From the NCBI GenBank assembly GCA_905197685.1, contig CAJJZS010000003.1, forward strand, positions 62,001 to 126,000: DNA of 64,000 nucleotides, in the 5' to 3' direction. A program made the position numbers and the translations under genes. The notes under the pieces are model-generated. The model worked only from the letters and a program-made list of their open reading frames with translations, searched no databases and was not told the DNA's origin. This document shows positions 1-8,268 of this stretch, piece after piece (within the stretch, counting starts at the first letter, position 1; the number at the start of each line of letters is the position of its first letter). This DNA comes from an uncultured Oscillospiraceae bacterium. GTDB taxonomy: Bacteria > Bacillota > Clostridia > Oscillospirales > Ruminococcaceae.

Positions 1-1
1 C

Positions 2-1924
2 GCCATTTCTTTGTTGGATCACCCGAATATTGTGAAGGTATACGATGTTATCTTTTCCAATCGGATTCAGTCTATCGTTATGGAATACATCAACGGCATC
101 ACGCTGAAAGATTATATCGACCAGGAACACGTTCTGCGATGGAAAGAGGCGCTGCACTTTACTGTGCAGATTTTAAAGGCGCTTCAGCATGCGCACGATA
201 AGGGAATTGTACACCGTGATATCAAGCCGCACAATATTATGCTGCTTTCGGACGGAACGATTAAGATTACCGATTTCGGTATTGCGAGATTTTCCAGAAG
301 CAACACCAAAACCATTACCGATAAGGCAATCGGTTCGGTGCATTATATCAGTCCCGAGCAGGCAAGCGGAGCATTCACCGACGCGCGCAGCGATATTTAT
401 TCGGTGGGCGTGATGATGTATGAGATGCTTACCGGAAAGCTGCCCTTTGAGGCAGATTCTTTGGTATCTGTCGCAATCAAGCAGATTCAAAGTCAGGCGA
501 TTTTACCGCGTCAGATTAACCCCGATATTCCCGAAGGGTTGCAGGACATCGTAATGCGCGCCATGCAGAAAGACGCGGCGAAACGATACCAGTCCGCAGC
601 AGAAATGCTGCATGATATCGACGAGTTTAAAAAGAATCCGTCGATTGTTTTTTCTTATAAATACGAGCAGCCGGCGCAGCAGCATATTCAAAATGAAATG
701 CGCCTTCGACAGGAACAAACTGCACCGGATAAGGAACAAAAGCCGATGAAAAAAGAACGAACAGGAAAAAAACAACAACAGCAGGAAGAAGAAAGAAAGC
801 CGCTGCCGGTTGTACCGGTAATGGCAGGAATTGCCTTTGCTTTTTTGCTTGCGGCGTGCGTCTTTATCGGAATGTTGTTTGTGGTGAATAAACCCTTCGA
901 GCAGGTGGAGAACGCAAAGGTTCCCGATTTGCTTGGAATGAACTATGAAAGCATTAAAACCAAATATGCCGGACAATTTAAGATAGAAGTGGAAGAAAAA
1001 GCGCCGAGCAGCCTGTATGAGGAAGGGGAAATTTATGAACAAAACCCGGACCCGGGCAAGACGGTAAAGGAAAATTCCACAATTAAGATTAAAATCAGTA
1101 CCGGAAAACAGGTTATCGTTTTGGATAATTATGTCGGTAAGGATTCAACCGAAGTTTTCCGAGATTTAAGCAAGAAAAATATTAAATGGACCGAAACCGA
1201 AACCTACTCCAACGAATATGAAGCGGGTATGGTTGTAAAAACTGCGCCGGAAGCAGGAGAAGAAGTTTCGGAAGGTGATGAGGTAAGCGTTTATGTCAGC
1301 TTGGGCTCTCAGGAACAAAATCAAACCGTTCCGCTTCTGGTCGGTATGAATTTCCATGAGGCAAAAACCCTTCTTTCCACCAAACGATTGAGAATTGAAT
1401 GTGTGGAAGAGATAGAGCCCGAGACAGATGAAGACGGACATCCGATTCCGGGTTCTCAGCCGGCAGGAACCATTTTAGAGCAAAGTCCAAGCGAGGACGC
1501 GATGGTTCCGGCAGGAACGGTAATCAAGGTTAAGGTTATGGGCGGCGACGGTTGGGAAGACCCGAACAAGCCCAAACAGGTTGAAATCAAGTTTGAACTT
1601 CCGGAAGGTGAGGACAGAGTACACGTTCAGACATTTGTGGACGGAAAAGAAACAGGATACGGAGATCCGGACCTTTCCAGACAGTCTACATGGACCACCA
1701 AACCGAGCGGAAAGGGAGATGCAAAGGTAGAAATTTATATCGACGGAACCGTTTACCGAACTTATGATGTCAACTTTGATAACGGAACAGTTGTGGAAAC
1801 GACCGATATGCAGGCTTTGGGCGAGTTTTTAAGCAGCAAAGAGGATGAAAGCGGCGAGCCTTTGGGAGAATCCAATGACCAGAGAGATGACGGGTACAGC
1901 GAACCGTCGGAAGATGACGATTAA
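2..1924 (+). CDS. prkC: PASTA-domain serine/threonine protein kinase, 5'-truncated by window edge
   Basis: Membrane Ser/Thr kinase of the PrkC/Stk family, which senses cell-wall fragments through extracellular PASTA domains and phosphorylates proteins for growth, division and germination. The frame is open to the first base, so the glycine-rich loop and catalytic lysine lie outside the window. Visible kinase motifs are HRDIKPHN (catalytic loop), DFG and SPEQ in the APE position. A Lys/Gln-rich juxtamembrane stretch precedes one membrane segment near residue 275. Three PASTA-like repeats follow (starting around AKVPDLLGM, QVIVLDNYVG and TVPLLVGM), then a small extracellular beta domain and an acidic Ser-rich tail. 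It is followed by a terminator and then rsgA, a usual Firmicutes order. Confidence 0.95.
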   Translation, partial: AISLLDHPNIVKVYDVIFSNRIQSIVMEYINGITLKDYIDQEHVLRWKEALHFTVQILKALQHAHDKGIVHRDIKPHNIMLLSDGTIKITDFGIARFSRSNTKTITDKAIGSVHYISPEQASGAFTDARSDIYSVGVMMYEMLTGKLPFEADSLVSVAIKQIQSQAILPRQINPDIPEGLQDIVMRAMQKDAAKRYQSAAEMLHDIDEFKKNPSIVFSYKYEQPAQQHIQNEMRLRQEQTAPDKEQKPMKKERTGKKQQQQEEERKPLPVVPVMAGIAFAFLLAACVFIGMLFVVNKPFEQVENAKVPDLLGMNYESIKTKYAGQFKIEVEEKAPSSLYEEGEIYEQNPDPGKTVKENSTIKIKISTGKQVIVLDNYVGKDSTEVFRDLSKKNIKWTETETYSNEYEAGMVVKTAPEAGEEVSEGDEVSVYVSLGSQEQNQTVPLLVGMNFHEAKTLLSTKRLRIECVEEIEPETDEDGHPIPGSQPAGTILEQSPSEDAMVPAGTVIKVKVMGGDGWEDPNKPKQVEIKFELPEGEDRVHVQTFVDGKETGYGDPDLSRQSTWTTKPSGKGDAKVEIYIDGTVYRTYDVNFDNGTVVETTDMQALGEFLSSKEDESGEPLGESNDQRDDGYSEPSEDDD

Positions 1925-1931
1925 AAAACAG

Positions 1932-1967
1932 ACAGCCTTTGAACCTTTTCGGGTTTGAGGGCTGTTT
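1932..1967 (+). terminator. Intrinsic terminator after prkC
   Basis: An imperfect hairpin with ACAGCC at the 5' arm and GGCTGT at the 3' arm, followed by TTT, lies directly after the prkC stop codon. It separates prkC from rsgA. Confidence 0.6.
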
Positions 1968-1982
1968 CTGCCGCGAATAATT

Positions 1983-1991
1983 TGTTATAAT
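1983..1991 (+). promoter_or_regulatory. Extended -10 promoter for rsgA-thiN
   Basis: TGTTATAAT is an extended -10 element (TGn then TATAAT at 1986-1991), about 35 bp before the rsgA start. No good -35 is visible 17 bp upstream, which is typical for extended -10 promoters. Confidence 0.5.
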
Positions 1992-2026
1992 AAAAATAAA
2001 CGCAGAATTACGGGAGGAAAAAAGCG

Positions 2027-2959
2027 TTGACAGAGCAGGAAATGGAAAGACAAAAAACACAAATGCCCTGTATTCGGGGAAGGATTGTAAAATCATTGGG
2101 CGGTTTTTATTATGTTTCTTCGCAGGAGCAGCAAACGGTGATTGAGTGTCGGGCAAGGGGAGCTTTTCGCCGTCAGAACATGAAACCGTGCGTGGGAGAT
2201 TGGGTAACGGTTGAATTGACCGAGCAGGGAACAGGATATGTTTTGGAGGTGGAACCGAGAAAAAACAGTCTGGTTCGCCCACCGCTTGCCAATTTGGACC
2301 AGTTGATTTTAGTGGTTTCGATTGTTGACCCGGCGCCCAATACCTTTGTTCTGGATAAACTGATTGCGATTGCCGAATATCAGCAGATAGAACCGGTTAT
2401 CGTGATTACGAAATGTGACTTGGCAGACCCTAAAGAATTTGCGGAAATTTATCGAAAGTCAGGCTTTGATGTATATGAAACCAAAAGTCTGCAAAATGAG
2501 GGAATTGAAGCGGTTTTGGAGATGATGCAGGGCAAAACAAGCGCATTTTGCGGGAACTCCGGTGCAGGAAAATCTACCTTGCTTAACGCAATTGACCCTC
2601 GCCTGTCTTTAGACACCGGCGATATCAGCCGAAAATTAGGCAGAGGACGGCATACAACCCGCCATGTTGAGCTGTTTTCTTTGCCAAACGGCGGAGTAGT
2701 TGCGGATACTCCCGGATTTTCAGCGGTAGATTTGGAAAAATTCCAGATTATTTTGAAGGATGAGCTGGCAGGATGTTTTCGGGAAATGAGGGACTATGAG
2801 GGAAAATGTAAATTTACCGGTTGTTCCCATACCAAAGAAGCCGGCTGCGCAGTGTTGGAAGCTGTTAAAAACGGAGAGATTGCGCAAAGCCGCCATCAAA
2901 GCTACCTAAACCTGTATGAACAGGCAAAAAATATCAAAGAATGGGAATTAAACCGATAG
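2027..2959 (+). CDS. rsgA: Ribosome small-subunit-dependent GTPase A
   Basis: Circularly permuted GTPase that helps late 30S subunit maturation. At 310 residues it has family length. An N-terminal OB-fold (GRIVKSLGGFYYV) is followed by G motifs in permuted order: TKCD (G4), then GNSGAGKST (G1/P-loop), then DTPGF (G3). A C-terminal cysteine/histidine cluster (CKFTGCSH then C) would bind zinc. The start is TTG at 2027, chosen because GGGAGG lies a few bases upstream and no ATG fits. The next gene, thiN, starts within 20 bp, so they form one transcript. rpe, often found between rsgA and thiN in other Firmicutes, is absent here. Confidence 0.96.
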   Translation: MTEQEMERQKTQMPCIRGRIVKSLGGFYYVSSQEQQTVIECRARGAFRRQNMKPCVGDWVTVELTEQGTGYVLEVEPRKNSLVRPPLANLDQLILVVSIVDPAPNTFVLDKLIAIAEYQQIEPVIVITKCDLADPKEFAEIYRKSGFDVYETKSLQNEGIEAVLEMMQGKTSAFCGNSGAGKSTLLNAIDPRLSLDTGDISRKLGRGRHTTRHVELFSLPNGGVVADTPGFSAVDLEKFQIILKDELAGCFREMRDYEGKCKFTGCSHTKEAGCAVLEAVKNGEIAQSRHQSYLNLYEQAKNIKEWELNR

Positions 2960-2978
2960 AAACAGGGTGGTGAAACAG

Positions 2979-3614
2979 GTGAGAAGATGTGTCATTTTCG
3001 GCGGCGGAGAGATTACCGATTTGCGTTATACCAAAGCGATTTTAAATCAAGAAGATTATATTATCTGCGCAGATAAGGGGTATTCCTACTGTGTGATGAT
3101 GAATCTGATTCCCAATCTGGTGTTGGGGGATTTTGATTCCTATGAAGGACAGATTAACCCGCTGTGCGAAACGCTTCATTACCCGATAGAAAAGGACGAT
3201 ACCGACACGATGCTTGCAGTGAAGGAAGCAATCCGCCGAGGATACCATGAAATTATTTTGGTGGGAATGTTGGGAGGCAGGTTGGACCATACCCTTGCAA
3301 ACCTTCAAACGATTGTTTATGCGGTACAGCACGGAGCATCGGCTTGGATTTTGGAAAAGGATTGCCGCATTACCGCCATCAGAGGCGGGCAGAGAATAAC
3401 AATTCCCTATGAAAGAGGATTTCACTTTTCGGTTTTTTGCCACAGTGACAGCGCACAGGGCGTGTGTATCAACAGGGCAAAATATGAGCTGCAAAATGCG
3501 GCGATTACGAACGGTTTTCCGGTCGGCGTCAGCAACGCTTTTCTTCCGGGAGAAGATGCTCAAATCAGCGTGGAGCAGGGAATTTTGGTGATTGTGGCAA
3601 ATCAGGGAGAGTAA
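2979..3614 (+). CDS. thiN: Thiamine pyrophosphokinase
   Basis: Converts thiamine plus ATP to thiamine pyrophosphate and AMP. Family motifs are present: FGGGEITD near the N-terminus, CADKGYSY, LGDFDS (substrate/metal aspartates), DDTDT and the GGRLDHTL signature. The C-terminal beta domain is intact. Length is about 211 residues. GTG at 2979 is chosen because AGGGTGG (2964-2970) is spaced 8 bases from it; GTG codons at 2967 and 2970 are in frame but would overlap that site. It follows rsgA closely and is followed by spoVM, a conserved Firmicutes neighbourhood. Confidence 0.92.
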   Translation: MRRCVIFGGGEITDLRYTKAILNQEDYIICADKGYSYCVMMNLIPNLVLGDFDSYEGQINPLCETLHYPIEKDDTDTMLAVKEAIRRGYHEIILVGMLGGRLDHTLANLQTIVYAVQHGASAWILEKDCRITAIRGGQRITIPYERGFHFSVFCHSDSAQGVCINRAKYELQNAAITNGFPVGVSNAFLPGEDAQISVEQGILVIVANQGE

Positions 3615-3640
3615 ATCTTCACAAACAACCGCTTTTCGGC

Positions 3641-3648
3641 ATAGAATA
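3641..3648 (+). promoter_or_regulatory. Possible sigma-E-like -10 upstream of spoVM
   Basis: CATAGAAT differs by one base from the B. subtilis sigma-E -10 consensus CATACANT. No convincing -35 is seen about 14 bp upstream, so this is a weak candidate. In B. subtilis spoVM is under sigma-E control (established knowledge). A perfect 8-bp hairpin (TCAAAAGC with GCTTTTGA, 3652-3681) ends at the spoVM ribosome binding site. Confidence 0.25.
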
Positions 3649-3693
3649 CATCAAAAGCCAAAAACAAAAAATGCTTTTGAGGAGGTATTCTCT

Positions 3694-3780
3694 ATGAAGG
3701 TTGTTGTGATGAAAAGTCCGAGATTCCTTTCGGGAATTTTGCGCTTGATTTTTAAGATACAAAAGGATCAAACAAACTGA
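3694..3780 (+). CDS. spoVM: Stage V sporulation protein M, 28-residue peptide
   Basis: A tiny gene easily missed by gene callers. The peptide starts MKVVVMKSPRFLSGILRL and is 28 residues long, against 26 in B. subtilis. It shares the family pattern: MK at the start, a K(S/L)P(K/R)FL(S/G)GI core with the helix-breaking proline near position 9, and an amphipathic positively charged helix. SpoVM marks the curved forespore membrane and anchors the coat ATPase SpoIVA. A strong GAGGAGG site sits 7 bases before ATG. Its position after rsgA and thiN matches B. subtilis and other Firmicutes. It implies that the organism forms, or descends from, endospore formers. Confidence 0.9.
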   Translation: MKVVVMKSPRFLSGILRLIFKIQKDQTN

Positions 3781-3798
3781 CTGTTTTGGGGAAAGAAC

Positions 3799-3834
3799 GG
3801 GTGCGGACAGACATTTTGCGTCCGCACCGCTTTT
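3799..3834 (+). terminator. Intrinsic terminator after spoVM
   Basis: Perfect 8-bp stem GTGCGGAC/GTCCGCAC with an 11-base loop, then CGCTTTT. It separates spoVM from prmA. Confidence 0.8.
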
Positions 3835-3861
3835 CCCGATATGATATGAGGAGAGAATAAG

Positions 3862-4815
3862 ATGAACTGGACAGAAGTAAAAATCTATACAACAAGCGAA
3901 GGAATCGAGCCGTTAACCGGAAGTCTTTTGGATTTGGGAATCCAGGGCTTTATGATTGAGGACGCGCAGGATTTTGACGAGTTTTTGCATGATACCACAC
4001 CCCACTGGGACTACATTGACCAGGAAGTAATGCAGAAAATGAAAAACTGCGAAACCAGCGTTACTATTTATCTTGCAAATAATCCGCAGGGAATGGAAGA
4101 GATGGCAGCAGCAAGAGAAATTCTTGCGCGTTTAAAAAGTCAGGACCTTGAAGGCAAATACGGCAGACTGGAGATGGAGATGAAGGACGTCAACGAAGAG
4201 GACTGGTCTACCGCATGGAAAAAGTATTATCATCCGGTCAGGGTTGGCAATCATCTGGTAGTTTGCCCGTCTTGGGAAAATTATGACAAGCAGCCGGACG
4301 ATGTAATGCTTACCTTAAATCCGGGTATGGCGTTCGGAACCGGTACACACGATACTACTCGCCTGTGCATGGAACTGTTGGAGCAGTATATCACCCCTAA
4401 TGACCATGTGTTAGATGTTGGATGCGGCAGCGGTATCCTTGCCATTACTGCTGCGCTGCTTGGCGCAAAAGAAATTAAGGGCTGTGATATTGACGAGGTA
4501 GCGGTTAAGGTAGCGGGTGAAAACGCACAGTTAAATGGGGTGGGGGACAAAATCCAATTTCACCGCGGCGATTTGACCAGCCAGGTGGAGGGCAGCTTCC
4601 AATTAATCTGTGCAAATATTGTGGCAGATGTTATCATTCGTTTAAGCGAAGATGTCGGAAAATATCTGGCTGAAGGAGGAACCTTTATTACATCCGGTAT
4701 CATTGACACCAGAGAGCAGGATGTAAGAGAAGCGTTGGAGAAAAACGGCTTTGAAGTAATCGAGCGTAAAACCTCCGGCGGTTGGGTTGCTCTTGCCTGT
4801 AAAGCAAAGCAGTAG
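3862..4815 (+). CDS. prmA: Ribosomal protein L11 methyltransferase
   Basis: SAM-dependent methyltransferase that trimethylates ribosomal protein L11. The 317 residues match the family. An N-terminal substrate-recognition domain is followed by the PrmA signature MAFGTGTHDTT, SAM motif I LDVGCGSGIL, the acidic motif GCDIDEVAV and the catalytic-loop region CANIVADVI. ATG at 3862 follows GAGGAGAG. It begins a five-gene + run with rsmE, a VanY-type peptidase, a membrane protein and a DUF896 protein. prmA followed by rsmE is a very common pair in Firmicutes. Confidence 0.96.
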   Translation: MNWTEVKIYTTSEGIEPLTGSLLDLGIQGFMIEDAQDFDEFLHDTTPHWDYIDQEVMQKMKNCETSVTIYLANNPQGMEEMAAAREILARLKSQDLEGKYGRLEMEMKDVNEEDWSTAWKKYYHPVRVGNHLVVCPSWENYDKQPDDVMLTLNPGMAFGTGTHDTTRLCMELLEQYITPNDHVLDVGCGSGILAITAALLGAKEIKGCDIDEVAVKVAGENAQLNGVGDKIQFHRGDLTSQVEGSFQLICANIVADVIIRLSEDVGKYLAEGGTFITSGIIDTREQDVREALEKNGFEVIERKTSGGWVALACKAKQ

Positions 4816-4825
4816 GAGAAAAACC

Positions 4826-5551
4826 ATGCCAAGATTTTTTACCCAAACCATTTCAGATAAAACAGGAATAATTGTCGGGGACGATGCCAAACATATTGCC
4901 CGCGTATTGCGTATGAAAGTGGGGGATATGCTGACAGCCTGCGATACCAAAGGATTTGATTACGACTGTCAGATTGAATGGCTTTCGGACAAAGAGGTTC
5001 AGCTCAAGGTACTGCGCGCCTATCCCAGTATCACCGAGCCGAGCATAAAGGTTCATTTATATCAGGCGATGCCGAAAGCGGATAAGCTGGAGCTGATTAT
5101 TCAAAAGGCAGTGGAGCTGGGGGTAGACACAGTCACTCCGGTGATGACCAAGAGATGCGTTTCTAAGCCGGACGAAAAATCAATGGCAAAAAAACTGGAA
5201 CGCTATAACAGAATTGCTTTAGAAGCGGCAAAACAGAGCGGCAGAGGGAAAATTCCGCAGGTGTTGCCGATGATGGATTTAAAAAGTGCGCTGATAGAGA
5301 TGGAGAAAAGCTCCTGTCCGATTTTGTTTTATGAAAATGCAACCGCTGCGGCAAAGCAGGTGATTGCGCAAGCAGACGGAGAAATTGCGATTCTTATCGG
5401 TTCGGAAGGCGGATTTGAGGAGGAAGAGGTAGCTTTGGCGCAGCAAAGCGGATGTCATGTGCTTTCTTTGGGAAAGCGGATTTTAAGATGCGAAACGGCG
5501 CCGCTTGCAGCTCTCTCCATTATTATGTATGAAACAGGAAATATGCAGTAA
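4826..5551 (+). CDS. rsmE: 16S rRNA (uracil-1498-N3)-methyltransferase
   Basis: SPOUT-class enzyme that methylates N3 of U1498 in 16S rRNA. The 241-residue protein starts MPRFFT, with TAGGAGA just upstream, so the in-frame extension into prmA is not used. An N-terminal PUA-like domain (residues about 1-70) is followed by the trefoil-knot domain with the RsmE motifs GSEGGF and LGKRILRCETAPLAAL, which form the SAM-binding knot. It begins 10 bases after the prmA stop codon, so the two are co-transcribed. Confidence 0.95.
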   Translation: MPRFFTQTISDKTGIIVGDDAKHIARVLRMKVGDMLTACDTKGFDYDCQIEWLSDKEVQLKVLRAYPSITEPSIKVHLYQAMPKADKLELIIQKAVELGVDTVTPVMTKRCVSKPDEKSMAKKLERYNRIALEAAKQSGRGKIPQVLPMMDLKSALIEMEKSSCPILFYENATAAAKQVIAQADGEIAILIGSEGGFEEEEVALAQQSGCHVLSLGKRILRCETAPLAALSIIMYETGNMQ

Positions 5552-5569
5552 CAACAAAGGTGATGACAA

Positions 5570-6511
5570 ATGAGTTCAAAAACAATAGCAACTTTGGTTT
5601 TGATTGTCCTTTTGGCAGCGGGAGCGACAGCAGGCGCTTTTTTTGCAGACCGAAGTCAGCCAAAAGAGCCGCAGGAACAGCAGGAAAACTTGCAGCAGGA
5701 AGAAAATACCGATGATTCCGAAAATCCGTCTGAAGAAGATGGAGATAAACAGCAGCTTGCAGAAGAATTTGCAAAAGAAAAAGAGGAATATTATCTGCTT
5801 TTGGCAAATCCGGACAACCCTCTTCCCGAAGATTGGACAGTAGAAACACAGACCGTTCAGGGCGATTTTGAGATGGATTCTCGCGTAGCGCAGGCAGCGA
5901 AGGACATGATAGAAGCGGCGGCAAATGACGGTGTGGAACTGATGGTTTGTTCGGCGTACCGCTCAATTGAAAAGCAGACAACCCTGTTTGACAATATGAA
6001 GCAGGATTATCTCAATCAGGGTATGAGCGAAGAAGAAGCATACAACAAAACTGCTGAAGCGATTGCAATTCCGGGAACCAGCGAACATCAAACCGGTTTG
6101 GCAGCGGATATCGTTACCCCAAGCCACCAAACATTAGATCCGGAATTTGCCGATACCGATGCGGGAAAGTGGCTGAACGAACACGCCCACGAGTATGGTT
6201 TTATTCTTCGCTATCCCGAGGACAAGCAAGACATTACTAAAATTATGTACGAATCGTGGCATTTCCGCTTTGTAGGAAAAACACACGCAAAGCTGATGAA
6301 AGAAAGCGGAATGTGCCTGGAAGAATATTTGGCTCAGGAAGTTCCGGAAGGATATACCGGAGCGGCAGACCCATATGACGAGCCGCAGCAAGCAAGCGGA
6401 AACTCCGAACAAGAGCCGTCCGATGAACAAAACGAAGGCGAAGATCAATCTGAAAATCAGGACGAATCGCAGAATTCGGAAGAAAATGCTCCGCAGGAAC
6501 CGCGGGAATAA
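5570..6511 (+). CDS. D-alanyl-D-alanine carboxypeptidase, VanY/M15B family
   Basis: Membrane-anchored zinc peptidase predicted to trim the terminal D-alanine of peptidoglycan stem peptides. One N-terminal membrane segment (residues 5-24) is followed by an acidic Gln/Glu-rich linker (about 30-75). The M15B core includes CSAYRS (127-132), SEHQTGLAAD (171-180, zinc ligands His173 and Asp180) and ESWHFRFVG (228-236, catalytic Glu228 and zinc ligand His231), so all key residues are present. The tail after about 250 is acidic, low complexity and probably disordered. It lies 18 bp after rsmE. A vancomycin resistance role is not supported, as no van genes are nearby. Confidence 0.9.
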   Translation: MSSKTIATLVLIVLLAAGATAGAFFADRSQPKEPQEQQENLQQEENTDDSENPSEEDGDKQQLAEEFAKEKEEYYLLLANPDNPLPEDWTVETQTVQGDFEMDSRVAQAAKDMIEAAANDGVELMVCSAYRSIEKQTTLFDNMKQDYLNQGMSEEEAYNKTAEAIAIPGTSEHQTGLAADIVTPSHQTLDPEFADTDAGKWLNEHAHEYGFILRYPEDKQDITKIMYESWHFRFVGKTHAKLMKESGMCLEEYLAQEVPEGYTGAADPYDEPQQASGNSEQEPSDEQNEGEDQSENQDESQNSEENAPQEPRE

Positions 6512-6544
6512 TCAGGTGTTGCTCACAGAAACGGAGGAAAAAGC

Positions 6545-7153
6545 GTGCGCAAGGCAAGACGGAAAGCGTCGGCTGTTTTTGAAAAAATTTGTGTTCAGCT
6601 GATTTTTTTGCTGTCAGCCTTTTTGCTACTTTTTTTGGGAATCCGTGCGGCAGGCAAAACCATAGAGATTGCCAGAGCAGAGAAGATTGAGATTATCAAC
6701 AATCTGGTGGAAGGGTTAAGCGAAGGTTCTAATTTAAAAAGACAGAGCAAAAAACTGCAAAACACCCTTTATCAGTATCTGGAGGCGTTTATTCGGGCAG
6801 TGGCAAACTTCGAGTTTGTACCGAGAAATGATTTTACCGTTCTTCCACAGATTATCAATTCGATGCCGCAGGAAACCGAGATTCTTTCCTTTCTGTATCA
6901 CGGAAGAAGCCTGAGCATACAGACTGTGCAAACCGGTCCTGATTCGGTAGTTGAGATGGCAGAAAATCTGGAACGCAGAATTTTGCAGCAGGGAGAATTT
7001 GAAAAGGTGGTATACAGCTACTATATTGATAATAAGGGAAGCTGTATTGCGCAGATTACACTGGTTGCCCATCATTATGATGAGCGGGATTTGGAATCGG
7101 AAATGACAAAGCAGTTTTTTCCGCAAAAGATAAAATCAGGAACAGGAGAATGA
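6545..7153 (+). CDS. Uncharacterised single-pass membrane protein
   Basis: No family recognised. The 202 residues comprise a basic N-terminus, one membrane segment (about 15-37, rich in Leu and Phe) and an extracytoplasmic part with a predicted helical stretch and a beta-rich domain from about residue 85 onward (motifs EFVPRNDFTVLPQ and EILSFLYHGRSLSIQ). It starts at GTG 6545 with GGAGG 8 bases upstream. It lies between the VanY-type peptidase and the DUF896 gene, 3 bp before the latter, so it is part of that operon. A cell-envelope role is inferred only from topology and position. Confidence 0.75.
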   Translation: MRKARRKASAVFEKICVQLIFLLSAFLLLFLGIRAAGKTIEIARAEKIEIINNLVEGLSEGSNLKRQSKKLQNTLYQYLEAFIRAVANFEFVPRNDFTVLPQIINSMPQETEILSFLYHGRSLSIQTVQTGPDSVVEMAENLERRILQQGEFEKVVYSYYIDNKGSCIAQITLVAHHYDERDLESEMTKQFFPQKIKSGTGE

Positions 7154-7156
7154 GTT

Positions 7157-7372
7157 TTGGAACAAGCGAAAATAGACAGAATCAGCGAGCTTTCCCGTCT
7201 TTCTCGGGAACGGGAGTTAAGCGAGCAGGAAAAACAGGAACAGCAGGCGCTGCGTCGGGAATATATCGACAGCATGAAAGCAAGTTTAAGGGCAACTTTG
7301 CACAATACAGTGATTGTACATCCGGACGGAAGTGAAGAAAAGGTAAGCGAACGGGCAAAAAATAAAAAATAA
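7157..7372 (+). CDS. DUF896 (YnzC/UPF0291) family small protein
   Basis: A 71-residue protein with the family pattern: RISELSRLSRERELSEQEKQEQ, then LRREYIDSMKASLR and a C-terminal HPDGS segment. Family members form a two-helix bundle; B. subtilis YnzC is linked to the SOS-induced ynzC operon, but the molecular role is unknown. The start is TTG at 7157, supported by AGGAGA 8 bases upstream. It ends the prmA-led run, followed at once by a strong terminator. Confidence 0.88.
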   Translation: MEQAKIDRISELSRLSRERELSEQEKQEQQALRREYIDSMKASLRATLHNTVIVHPDGSEEKVSERAKNKK

Positions 7373-7381
7373 CAGAAAAAA

Positions 7382-7411
7382 ACAGCCTTTGTTTTTACAA
7401 AGGCTGTTTTT
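7382..7411. terminator. Bidirectional terminator between DUF896 gene and hpf
   Basis: Perfect 10-bp stem ACAGCCTTTG/CAAAGGCTGT with a 6-base loop, flanked by A-rich sequence on the left and T-rich sequence on the right. It can serve both converging transcripts. Confidence 0.9.
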
Positions 7412-7421
7412 ATATCGGATA

Positions 7422-7946
7422 TTATTCAGCTTCCGGTTCAATCAAAGCGTAGTCGCCGTCATGGCGTTTATAAACAACATTGATTTCGTTTGAAACGGCA
7501 TTTCGGAATACAAAGAACTGATGGTCAAGCATATTCATCTGTAAAATAGCTTCTTCAACATCTATCGGTTTTACCGGGAAGCGTTTGGTTTTAACAACCT
7601 TATACTCGTCCGGCTCGTACATTTCTTCCACAAATTCCGGGGTGAATGAAGCGGATTTCATCCTCTTTTCCAGTTTATTTTTGTTTTTTACAATCTGACG
7701 GAATAAGGAGTCCACCACGGCTTCCAAAGCGTCCTCACGCTCGTCGGCAGTCCGCTCTGCACGGAAGAAAAGTCCTTCGGATTTAATGGTAACTTCTACC
7801 GTTTCATGATCGCCGGAATGGATAACCGTTACCTGCGACTGAGCGCTGTCACCGAAAAAGCGATCGAACTTCGAGAGTTTTTTCTCCACTCTTGCGCGGA
7901 AAGAATCTTTAATACTGGTATTTCTGGCGGTGATATTGATCTTCAT
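7422..7946 (-). CDS. hpf: Long-form ribosome hibernation promoting factor
   Basis: Binds the 30S subunit and causes 70S dimerisation in stationary phase. The start MKINITARNTSI is typical, with an N-terminal RaiA/YfiA domain (about residues 1-95) and a C-terminal dimerisation domain (about 118-174, VVKTKRFPVKPIDVEEAILQMNMLDH, written here as the family signature region). About 174 residues is normal for the long form. Two adjacent ATG codons (7949 and 7946) follow AAGGGG; 7946 gives the family-typical start. A near-consensus sigma-A promoter lies about 70 bp upstream. Confidence 0.95.
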   Translation of the reverse strand: MKINITARNTSIKDSFRARVEKKLSKFDRFFGDSAQSQVTVIHSGDHETVEVTIKSEGLFFRAERTADEREDALEAVVDSLFRQIVKNKNKLEKRMKSASFTPEFVEEMYEPDEYKVVKTKRFPVKPIDVEEAILQMNMLDHQFFVFRNAVSNEINVVYKRHDGDYALIEPEAE

Positions 7947-8013
7947 CATTTCAACCCCTTTTGCGATAGTGTACAAAATAAATTAAACATAAAATAATTA
8001 TTTTGTTGACTTT

Positions 8014-8042
8014 ATTATACTGCTTTCCGACCAAAAGGTCAA
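8014..8042 (-). promoter_or_regulatory. Sigma-A promoter of hpf
   Basis: On the minus strand TTGACC (8037-8042), a 17-bp spacer and TATAAT (8014-8019). The predicted leader is about 60 bases. Confidence 0.85.
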
Positions 8043-8145
8043 TAGGGGAAAGAAAAAAATCTGTATTTTTGCTGTTAAAAAATGATGTACAAAAAGAAAG
8101 AAGCAGTCAGTTTTGAATTTCGGGAGGTAAAATCTGCCGATGAGG

Positions 8146-8174
8146 TTGCAATCGAAGGCTAAACTTGATATGAT
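8146..8174 (+). promoter_or_regulatory. Promoter of the rRNA methyltransferase gene
   Basis: TTGCAA (8146-8151), 17-bp spacer, TATGAT (8169-8174), about 95 bp before the TTG start at 8269. The rest of the 7947-8268 gap shows no gene; both divergent promoters lie in it. Confidence 0.6.
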
Positions 8175-8268
8175 AAAAATAACGCTTCGGAACAGAAAAA
8201 AGATGGGGATTGTTTACGAAGAAAAAAGGAAGCCCATCGAATCCGTGATAGTTTAAAGGAGAATATTT

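Noticed and set aside
5570..6511. A vancomycin-resistance gene
   Set aside because: VanY-type peptidases are common wall enzymes, and no vanHAX or vanRS genes are seen.
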